Assembly: GCF_020497125.1 (NCBI RefSeq)
Contig: NC_059075.1
Location: 63,197,321 to 63,261,320 of the forward strand
Direction: 5' to 3'
Origin: Mauremys mutica
Lineage: Eukaryota > Chordata > Testudines > Geoemydidae
Length of the DNA stretch: 64,000 bases
Below, in pieces: positions 33,101-45,100 of the stretch (the stretch's first letter is position 1; every line of letters starts with the position of its first letter). A model generated the notes under the pieces. It made no database searches, was not told where the DNA came from, and was given only the letters and a program-made list of their open reading frames with translations. The translations under genes and the position numbers were made by a program.

Positions 33101-36100
33101 AGTGTCACTAAACAGAAGGCTCGGACATTGTCTTAATTACCAAACTTAATAAAAGTTATCCACAATTTATATTATATTAGGAAAAACACTCAAGTGTACA
33201 TCCAGAACACACTACTGAGGGAAGCTAATCTGGTTTTAACTTCACAAAAAAAAAAATCAAATAAGTCAGACATGGGATTCAAAACACAGGCAGCTAACAC
33301 TGACTTCAGTTCATTATTCATAGTCATGAGATCGTATACAGAAGCCAAAACAGGAACAAGTTTCTATCATGCAAGTATCGCTACTCGTCAGAATCACATT
33401 GATTTCTCCAACCAGAGAGCACAAGAATGTGTCAGCTCTGCCCTATATCTTTTAAATGTCTTGGTCCTTTAACTAGGATTTTACCTATGTGTGAGATCTC
33501 TAACGATAAAAAAAATATTGAATGCTTAAAATCAAACCAAAATACTGAACCAGAGACTTACTTGTTCCATGTAACCTCACTTGTAGTACTGTTGATTTTC
33601 AACTTGAGGTCAAATCCTCATAAGGGACTGTTTGTACCTACCATTACCAACTACAGTGAACATTTTAAGAAGTTCCCAGTCTACATTTCAGCAGATGCAT
33701 TACATTTAAGGATAATTTCACTACAGCAGCAAGAGAAGGACAAACACCAAGATTTAAAGGAGGTGCAGTTTTGGATTTAAAAAAAAAAAAATTATAAACT
33801 CTATTAAGTAATTACACATGGCTAAAAATTTATGCTTAGTATGCTGCGTAGATGTACCCTTAAAGTCAGAGGCCAACTCCAGAAAGGGTTCAGCACTTGC
33901 CCAGACAGAGCCAGCATCACAACTGCCGACATTCTAACTATACTTCCAGTGCTTTTGACTCCAATGCAGCTACTACTGCTTGTCACAGTACAGATACTCA
34001 CACATCAGTCACTGAAGAAGGAACATTCTCTTCTACCCACTTCAGATCATCTTCCTGCTAGAAGCACAGAAATAAACCAAAAATGACAAGATTCTTTGAA
34101 GGGGTTTGCAAATGAATACATTTCCTCTAGCCTACCTGAAAAGCTCAGCATTAACTACAGTGGTTGCTCACACAAGAAATGCAAACTGTTATTTTTGAAT
34201 TAAGGAATCAAGTTCAAAGGATCAGGGAAGTTGCAATACATTTTTTAAACATTTTTCAGCAATTTTAAGCAGTGCCTACTCAGCCAAGAATTAACTTAAA
34301 ATGCTACAATAATTAATAAAACATTGTATTAAAAACAAATATGATTCATAATGTTGGATTTAAAAGATTAAAGAGTATACCATATGTTAATGTAACCTTC
34401 CTAATTTTTGTTGAGACTATTAGCATTTTTATAGCACTAGTAGGATTGTTCATTTGTATGAACTGACATTTTGATCTGCGATATGTAATATTATTTAGGA
34501 TGTTTGAGCACTGAATATATTTCTACTTTGCTTTTTTGCTGAACAGAAAACAATGGGCAGTTTTATCTTTACATTAAGGATATCTGTGAATTAGAAGTCA
34601 TCTTTATTTGAATGTCCTTGCTGCTGATTCAAGAGTTTGAGGAACTCCTCATTATTGCCAGAGCAAAACAGAGATTTCAGGGGGCATCAGGGTTCTACAA
34701 TTTATGCATGCTTTAGACAAAAATGAGCTCCACTCTAAAGGCTTTTGAGAAACAACTTTGTAATGCATTTTCTGCCTCCTCATTGTGAATAAATCCTGAG
34801 TTTTACAGGGTCACATGTGGAAAATGCAGATGTCTTAAAAGCACTCACAAAAGATATACATGCACCTCAGGAGGTCATGCATCTGACTGAAAAGCATACA
34901 GAATTTGGATACATAGGGTAAGTAGTGTAAATTCCCTTTGAATCCAGTTCTGCTTCCATGTATTTTTCTGTTTTGAAGCAATCTCAGAACCTGAGAGACT
35001 CGCTACACAAAGGCTAAATTAGCCAGTTTCAGAGAACTTGGTGTAATATGAAACAGTTCTGTCTCTAATGCATTATGTGCAAGTTCTCAAAGCACATACT
35101 GAATTCTGATTTACCAGAAAGCCAAGACTCAAGATCTGTTCACAAGCACCACAATTACCATGTTTTCACCCACATCACTCACACTTCTTGGAAAGGACAA
35201 ACACAGATACTTGGTCTGATCCTGTTACAGAGCTCCTATTTAAGTGGCAACTGAGTGATCTGTCATTACCTTTACCTAGTGATAGGGCCAGGGTGGGAAG
35301 AGCATACTCACAGCTTTGTTTGCTTTCATATTTCCATTTGGTTCTTGTTTTGTACTTCTCATTTTCATTCCCTCTGCAAAGGGGAGACAAGATAGAAACG
35401 GGATGATTAAACTAGGTCAGCATGTAAACTGTAGCTTGCATATCTATTAGGAATACTTCACTGAAACCAAAGATCATTATTTAGAGGAAAGGGCATGCTA
35501 CCTATTTAAAAGGAGAGTCCCCTTTCCAGGTACCAAAAGTAACTTCTCGGAAAAATTCATATGTTTTTAACAAACAATACTAAGGATTGGTCTGCATGGT
35601 GTGACAATGCTCCCTAGGTGGGTGTGAAAATAGCACTATGTTAAAGCGCTCCAGGGAACTTTAGTGCACACCGCATTCACACACTTTAGAAATCACTCCC
35701 CTTACTGTGCATTGCTGCACTGTCAAGGCAAGCTCAAAGTGAAGCTCAGTGAACACCTATGATAAAAGGATCCTTCTTCAGTCTACTTTATGCATTATCC
35801 ATTTCACTGTTCCTGTAGAACCAGCTCCCCCACCTTTTCTGTGGGCCTTTCCGAAATGCAAAATGATTAGGACTGGAGGGTTCAGGGCTTCAATCATCAT
35901 TTCAAACCCATCTTAATTTGCTGTCCAGCAGTAGCATCTGGAAGTCCCCACCATCTGAAGGCTAGTTGCCTACATTAAATAAGTTGTTGATCTCAGTCCA
36001 GTTCCGAGTGGACAAGATTACACGAGTGCCCCTATTGGCAGTTTCATCTGAGAAGTCAAAGACTGAAGAGGCCATGTAGAGATTGAACATTTAGTGGGCG

Positions 36101-39100
36101 TGTTCCTCGAAGGCTAGGGTTAAGTCTAGTGGCAGCATGGAGAAGTTTATGCTGCTGGTGACAGTGCTGCTATACCTGTTCTTGATTAATTCAGCACTAA
36201 GATTCTGTTCCTACCTTTAGGGATAGTTATGAAATTAAAAGAATTAAAAAGTTAGCTTAAGTTTGGTTGAGAAAATAATATATTTGCTTTCAGGTTTGTG
36301 GCCAGTAAGGAAGGGACTCTAATCAGCAAGTAAAAGGCAGCCATGAGAATAATAAGTAGTATTATTTGTAGTGTGTGAAGCAAGTATGGTTCAAAAACTA
36401 ACTAATAAAATTAAGAGCTGCAGTAACAAGACAAAGAAAAAAATATCTTAAGAGAAACAAACAAACCTTCCCACTGTTCTGCTGGTGAGCAGGGATTGGG
36501 GGGAGGGGGGAGGAGATAAAGGAAGGCCTTGGAGGAAGGAAAGAAGCAAGGAGAAACTGCTTCAAACTGGACTTTTGCTAAAACTAGCAAGTTAGCTGAA
36601 GAGTATAAAGAAAAGCTATGAATCTGAAGCTTCTTCGTCAGACCCCTACCTGATCATGCTGGAGCACACCAGGATAAGACAGTTTTCTCTAGGTCTGGCC
36701 TATTTGTAAGTATACTGATCACATGCTTATGAATACTTTGTTACTGTATTGGGCATAGTGACTGCTTCCTTTTAGGCTGTTAGGTATGTTTAGAGCAATT
36801 GTATAAAACACCATTTGGCCTTTGGATTTAATAAAAGAATTTATGGTTAAATTAGTGTCTGGCGGTCTCCCATATTAATAATTCCAACATTACCAAAGCT
36901 TTCATTTAACATGGGCTCTTTCTGTTCATCATCATCTTCCTCAGACAACGGTGAGAAAGCAAACCTTTGGAGAAGAGGAAAAGAATGAAGGTACCATGAG
37001 ACAGATGCACAAAGTCAAAATATCTTACATAAATGTCATTTTGAAGAGACTGATTATCTTGCCATTTTTAGCATTTGACTATTCTGGACAGCTCACTCTA
37101 ATTGTAAGTTAGATTTCTGATCAACCACAAGCTGAGGTAATTTAAGTACTCATACCATTCTTCTTTTTTAAATAAATGTCACTAAGGAGATCCTATAAAT
37201 CTACAAATGCTGCTTCCACTTTCTGAGGTCAGGAGAGAGACAACATGAACTATACTTCCTTCTCAATCCCTATATACACACGCATGCGGCTCACAGAGCC
37301 TGCAGAAAAGTTTAGCAAGTCACCATGTAGTACACCAGGACTGCTGGAAATGCTTTCTTTGGATAGACTTGACTAAGAATTCAAGATTACTTTAAGAAAG
37401 ATAAAACGCATTAAACCTTTGGTTGTTGGCAGACGGCCTCCACAGAACCATGATGACAAAAAGGATCATTGAGAACAACAGTCGCCAGATGGCATCATCC
37501 ACCCACAGCTCCTGCCAGTCCTGTCAAGAAAAGTAAAATATGCCAGGAACACAGAGAGAATCCATGCCCAGAGTCCTTTTTTTTTTTTTTTAAACTGGTG
37601 AACTAGAAACACCTGTGACAAGGAGTAAAGTTGCAGTTCTGTACTAAATGGCTTCCCATAGGGTGCAAATTTCCATGTATTAAGACTTCACTATATGCTA
37701 CTCCGCATGAAGGGGACTCTACAGGAAGAGCATTTGCCAGCTTCTCCAACCTCACTTCCTCTACCTCCAAATCCAGATTTTAAGGAAGGAAGTAGTAATC
37801 ATGGAAACCACTTAGGTATAAGATGCAAACTCACCAACTGACAATCCACCAGCCTGAACTTCATGGTGGTCCAGATGATAAATACAATAGATGCTGAAGG
37901 CAAAAAAAGAACACTTGGTAAAACCGGTAAGTCAGACGTGAATGCATGAAGCTTGTTACCTCTTAGTTTTTCTATCACTAGAGTATCTAAGAACTAAGTA
38001 ATCACTCCCCTGGGACTTCAAAGGCAAAAGTCTTTTTAAACCATCAACAATTTACTGTAACTTTTCCTGTTACATCCTTTTCTTCCAATCACAAAGGGAC
38101 AAAGATTCTCCGGAAGTCATCTCACATCAGTTAATTCAGCCACTGAAATTAAGAGCTGAATTCAGTGTTCTTGTTTTCCCCCAAGGCATGCTTTCAACAC
38201 CTTGTCCAAGACATGGCAAGGAATGATCCCCCACTACTTCCTTCTTCCCCATGGGACTATTTTTTGAAGAATTACATAACTTCCTTCTAGCAGCATTCTA
38301 GACAATGTAACAGTTTAACATTTATGAAATCTAAAGTTCTTTACAAGCTACATCTACAGCAATAGTGAATAGTCACCTCAAGTATCAGAGGGGTAGCTGT
38401 GTTAGTCTGGATCTGTAAAAGCAGCAAAGAGTCCTGTGGCACCTTATAGACTAACAGATGGATTGGAGCACGAGCTCCGACAAAGTGGGTAAAGTCGGAG
38501 CTCATGCTCCAATACATCTGTTAATCTATAAAGATGCCACAGGACTCTTTGCTGCTTTTAGTCACCTCAAGCAAGCATACTTGCAATCAATTAGAACACA
38601 ATACATTGCATGACAGATCGGTGACTTACACAAAGAAAACCCCTCAATCTTATGAAAAAGGCCAAGGAATCGAATGATCATACAGTATCAGCAGAACCTT
38701 GTTTTTAAAAGGTTTCATTCCAAAGACCTTCAGAGTGAACTGCACGTAACTCAATTTATCAGCCTTTGGAAAAAAATTAAAAGTTAGGTTAACCCAGTCG
38801 GCAACTGACCTTATGACAAGTCAAGATATTTCAGTTCAGAGGCTTCAAATACTATATGCTATCTCTTCAAGAATGAAAAAAATATACCTCACGTAAAAAA
38901 GTCTGAGCTAAACCTCAAATCTTCATTTCCCATTTTCATGTTACTTTCCTTCTTCTAGAGACACAGATTAGGATACTGACATTCAAAGACATCAGGTCTC
39001 TTTATGATCAATTACAAGTACAAAATATTTTAAAGTAACCAAGCCTCCCACCCACCATTCTTGGAATTTAGATCTTATTACCCTGGACCAAAAGCAAGTT

Positions 39101-42100
39101 TTAATGCAGAAGCTAAGCGTTCCCCATAGTGGGCTTTAAAGAATGGGTTGGGTTTTTTTATACTGGTCGTATTTTGGAGAGACTTAGTTTCAGATGCTGC
39201 CAAGAATGTCAGCCAAACACATCTATTTAATGGTCACATTTTGTAAAACAGGTTTCAAACATCTCAGTCCCTTATGACAGTTGAGTTAAAAGCAATCTGC
39301 TGACTGCCTGAATAGGGTTTGTGGGTGGGTGAGAAAAACTGGGAGTCTGGTAGCATTATTAGGTATGTTCTTGATATTAGTTGGATTTTATTTGATGCAA
39401 ATAGGTAGAAACTTTAAATTGCAATTTCCCATCCCCTCTCCTTTCTAAAATGAGCAGACAACGTTCTTTTTCACGAAACCACTCTGCTCAAAGATTAAGC
39501 TGTCAGCATGGTGGAGCCATAACACATCTTAAAATCCCCTATTAACCAGTACACAAAGTGGTACTGCAGTTTTGGAGGAAGCCACTACCCATCTCAGCAG
39601 CAGATTTCAGCATGGGATGCAGCTGCTATGAAGCATGAAGATGTCTGGGGAGAGAAGGTGGGAGAGGAAAGGGAACCATAATGAAAAACTCCAAAAAACT
39701 ATTAAGCTTATTCAGAGAAATGCTAATTTGAAGCTACTGTTTATGGGTAGAGAGAAAAATTAGGCAAAAGCCCACCACTATGAAAGGCTGAGTGTTCAAG
39801 AGTAAACACTGAAATGCCAAAGACCAATAAACAGATCCAAAGAAGAGCTTTAGTAAACTAAACCAGCCCTATAATACCTGGAAAGTGGACTATTTAGTGA
39901 GGAATGGAATCCACAGCTCACCTGCTACTGCCAAGATAAGAGTGTTGGTGAAGTGCCGGTAAAGAGAGAGTTTCACAATGTTCCTCCGAAGTTTTAGCAG
40001 CTTCATCGTTTGAGTCAGGCTGATGAATATGTATGGCAAGTCAAGGAAAGCAAGCTTAAGAATCAAGTTCTTGATAACAAGTAGGATACAGCTTTTATAC
40101 ACATCTCAAGCAACACTGTCATGCCATGCAGACATAGCGCCCCGGCAACCCTTTCTAACAGCACAACCACAGTGACCCAGCCCTCCCGCACAGCAGCAGT
40201 AGGTGGTCATCCAGAGGCAGCCAGGCCTAGTACTCTGATATCACCACATCAGTAAGCTAGCCTGATGCAAAATTTCACAACTACACTCCAACTACACTAC
40301 AGTAGCTCATACTTGCGGGAAAACTTTACATGCATTTTGAGAAGAGAAAAATAGATTTAAAACCTGTTCATGAGATTAATATAAATGGACAGCACATCCA
40401 TTTTTATCTTTACCTACCTTGCCTGCAATCTTAATTGTACAATAATTGAACAGGTATTTAGACAAAAAACTGACAATTGTAAGAGGAACAAGGGGGTTGC
40501 CCTGGCCTGGAAAGAGAAAGGTGAACTTTGGCATATCCTAATTTTTCAGGTTTGGTAGTTTCGGGAGCTTATACTAAACCTAGCCAAGTCCTAAACTCAA
40601 AGGGGTCTCAGCACAGCAGAAGACAAATGGCAAACGTGGAAGAGGAGGCTGGGAAGAGGTTTAGAAAAATGATTCAGAAAACTGCTTAAAAAGTTAACTC
40701 AACTCTTTCTTGTCCCCAAACTACTGTACGAGACCTGCAAGTTCTGAGAAGAAATTTTAGCACTAGTGTTGTCAAAATAAAGGCGTTTTCTACCAGTTTA
40801 AAACAAAACTAAAAACCCAAAACCAAACCACCCCCAAAAAAAACCAAAAAACACCTACATTGTAAGGTCAGGACAGACCATAGTCCCAAAAACTGCTGTT
40901 CTGACTACTGCTTCAATACAACTTTAGAGTAAATTCACATCAATAATCAGAGAACACCATAACACAAAAACTACATGTTCACTATGGTAAGGGCTAGGAC
41001 CTGTTTCAAATCCAATTCACAAACCTCTGTTGGCAATTTAAATTTTGTTACACGAGTTATGGAAATAGAGCTTACCTGAACCTTCAGGCCACAGGGCCTA
41101 TGGTAGCTGTTCGACAAAAAGGATGGCAAAAATGTTTACTGCAGAAAGACTCTCTGAAGACCAAACTCCAAAGAAAAAACACTGCACCAAATTAAACAGT
41201 GAAGAAGGATATCCACCAGCAGAGGGCAGTATCTAGGAAAGCCAGGGGAATAAAAGCCAAGGAGGCAAGATCATTCTGTGCCTAGAGATAAAGAGAAAGA
41301 CCCAGTGAGAACAAGATGATTGGAAAAGCAAAGCACACACCAAAATCATCAAGCATTCAGTGCCAGGTTATCATTTTACCATCAGAGAACATAAATACAG
41401 AACTGGAAAGCTATGAAGCCCCTATATGCTTTGCTGTTGAAGTAGAGGGTTTGAATTAGTGTTCACCACAAGGGACAGAGTATTTTGTAGCAGAGTTAAA
41501 AGCAGACAACGCCACACACAGTTCTGATCCCCACAAGCGACTGATATGGCAAGAAGTAAGTTTTTAGAGTCAGGTGAGTAACTTATTGAAAAGGCACCGC
41601 TAATGAGCAGACAGCCTTGATGGTGCTGCGCTGCAATAACAGTTCTTACAGATAGTTTGTTATAGATCTTTGCAGGTACTGTGTTGGTGCCAAAGACTAC
41701 ATGTTCCACTGTTGAGCACTAAATTTAAACAAAAGGGCACAAGTTGATGGAACCCTAGGAGACAACATACAAGATGTGATCAACAATCCTCTCGCACATA
41801 CACAAATTCATTCAGTATGTTATTTTGTTAAGAAATTCACTTGTACTGGTCTCTGCACCAGGCACTGAACATTTCCTAGAAAAATTAGTCATACTGGGCA
41901 ACTTCTGAAAGGATATCCATAAAATAATACAGGCATCAATCACTGATAGACCCAAGTTAGCTATCAGAGCCATAGCGCCATAGAAAAGCTGAAAGGGTAC
42001 CAAATGAGAGACAAAGTCAAAATAAGCTGTCCCAAGAATTCAATCACGTCAGGTGCAAAACCAAAGCCAGAGACTCTTCTGATAGGCAAGTTTTAGATTG

Positions 42101-45100
42101 TGAAAAGCAGCAGTGCCACTGCAGGACTGATATTGTCCTTCTGAAGCTGAACTCCATCGACCTAAAAAATGACTACGTACAATAAAATCTTTAAGAATTA
42201 AAATAGTCTTCATCGGGCTATTAAAATATGCACCTTGAAAAATCTGCAAGGAGCACCCATTTCTATTTGCCAGCGTGGTTTTTTTCCCCTGCACAAGACC
42301 CAGTGAAACCTCCCTTGACTACTAGGCACAAATTCAAAACTTTGTCAATTCTGGACCCAAAAAAACCCGCTTATCTTCAAGTATTCCTATTTCAAAGCAC
42401 CAAAATTATTTTCCATCGCAGAGAATTAAATTTTGGGGAGTAGACATGGCAAGTGGGGGGGAGAGATAGCTCAGTGGTTTGAGCATTGGCCTGCTAAACC
42501 CAGGGTTGTGAGTTCAATCCTTGAGGAGGCCATTTGGGGATTGGTCCTGCTTTGAGCAGGGGGTTGGACTAGATGATCTCCTGAGGTCCCTTCCAACCCT
42601 AATAATCTATGATTCTAAGAAAATAGCTGGAAAAATAAAGCCTTCTCAACAACATTCCACAACTGTCCTCTCTCCCCCCTTAGGCGCTGGGAATTTCATT
42701 CTCCAAATTTCCCTATTATAGCACAGCCGAAGGATCCTTCACTACATTACAGTATATGTAATCACACAAGACCAACAATTGCTACATGTATGGCACATAT
42801 GAAAACACAGGTAAGAGTCTACTGACCCCTGTGACTCTAAGGACACCTTCCATGCCAGAAAATAATAAATAGAGCACTCCAGCCGTAACTACTTTGTGAA
42901 GAGTGACTCCAAGACGAGGCCTGCAGGGAAATATAAAAAAAGTGAAAAAAAGATAAAACACACACAATTCACACACGCAAAAAAGGCACACAATTCAAGG
43001 TTTCTCATCACAAGTTATAGATCTAGGAAGTTATTTTGTCACGGTGCTCTAAGTTCATGGCTTTGTCCAGGCTTGAATTTAAAGGTGTGATTTTAAGAGT
43101 ACAGTACAATGAAAGTTTCACACACTATGTGTAAGGTAAAAACCACTTCAAGACAGACTTAATTTCAGACAGAAAAAGTTTGTCTCACACTTCATGAGAA
43201 TTTATAATATACATACACAAGTGGTCTTCTCTAACCGCTTTTTGAACATTCAAAAGAGTTTTAGACTCTTTCACTGTGAGAGATAATGGATTAATTTCAG
43301 TCTAGTCTAAGAACCATAACATCCCCAAAATCTAGCTTAACGTTTTCCTTTCTTGGCTTTCTTTAATCCTGGTTCTACCATCTTCTGAAATACTTTTATT
43401 AATGTATAGAGTTATTCTGATCTCTATGCCAAGCTTTGTCTCACATGTTCTCTCCCCTCTAGATTACACTCATTTTAGCAGGGCTTTGGAGCAAAGCCTG
43501 GAGCTGGAGCAGCTCTAGAGCAGTGGAGCTGCAGGTTTTTGCCCGGAGCTGGAGCAGAGCTGCAGCACAGCTCTAAAGCCCTGCATTTTAGTGCCTTTGG
43601 TCCTGCATCATAGGTCTTATTTAATCCTTTTGCATTTGTTGCATCCTTTCTAGTTTTTCCACATCTTTCTTAAAAAAGATCAGAACCAGAACTGCATATT
43701 CCCCCAAGTGGGTATCTAAAGTTGTCCCCACCCACTCATCTCCATACTTCCTCCCATCTCAAGAAAATTCAGCAAATGCACTCGGTTATCTCCACCTGTT
43801 TTAGTCCCGTTACTATCCACCTTTGAAGCGTTTAAAGAAAATATTTTGAATGATCACACTTCTACCATTCCCCATAACTCACCCACTTACCGATATTCTC
43901 CCTCTCCTGGACACTGAGCACTTGGTACTCAATTATATTCACTGCATACTAGTACCTGATCACGCATGCACACAGCCTTCGCACACACCTGACTACAGCA
44001 CGGAGCGTAACAGTGTTAACAGAATCCGTTACTTAGTGCTGTCAGCAGCTACTTTTTTTTTTTTTAAAAAGGGTTAATTTTTAACATTAATATTTAATTA
44101 AGCTCATATGCATTACAAAATGTCATTTTTCAGTAGATAGGTCAGCTTCCTCACTGAGGGGGTCTCTAATTTGCCTATTTTAAAGAGAGAAGAGTGTTGA
44201 ACTACAGAAAGATTTTTGCCTTCTCTCTAAAATTCTCTTTCCATTCCAATAGTTTTTTTACTTAACATTTTACTTCATTTTGTCTCACTGCAGCATCCAT
44301 TTTCAAAGTTTGCTAATAACATTCAAATGTCATTTAACCACTTTAAAGAAACATGTTCAGCCTGTAACATGAGATGAGGTTGTTACTCACTTAACTATCC
44401 CGTATCCCAGGCTGACGATGATGACCAGAGTTCGAGCCAGTGAACGTTTCACTGCAGAAAGCAGCTCTGCAAGTATCAGTGCACCTTGGACTACCAACCA
44501 CAAAGCACAAGAAACTTGGTTACTAAACATATAATTCAGGTTCTGAATAAGTGCTGCAGGTAAGAGCAACAATACAGTGGTCAAGACTATTCCTAGAAAC
44601 GCAGGTTAATTAAAATGCATCAGTGTTCTTAATCTTTTTGTTATCTACTGTTGGAGCAAGCTTCCAGGAAGAGCTGAATACTTCATTCAGCACCAAAGGA
44701 GTTACTGAGAAACTTTTTTTCCCCTCAGAAAATGCTTGTATGCATATGGTCTACATAAGATAGATAAGACAGAACCTACTTTAAGTATTTTCTAGCAGAG
44801 AGATGAACTGAAGAATGTTATTTCAGTCCCATACCTCACCAGAGGGTATACACAAGTCATTAAATCAGACTGAATACCTAACGATCTTAATTCATGCGGA
44901 AACCCTGAATATGGTAATGCCCTTTCCCATTCCTTCTTGCAATACTTTGGATATAGCCCTTAAGCATCTCCTAGGCATTAATAGCATCCCAAGTAGCCAA
45001 CCAACAAGATCCTCTACGTCAGGGGTCCCAAACACGCAGCCCGCGGGCCGCATTTGGCCCACAAGGTTATTTTCTGCAGCCCGCGAAATCCTCGTGCCCC

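Noticed and set aside
40418..40506. Candidate extra TMEM87A exon between exons 13 and 12 (AG acceptor, GTAGGT donor, open frame)
   Set aside because: Its 89 bases would shift the frame between exons 12 and 13, and the peptide does not match the family. The U12 splice explains the junction.
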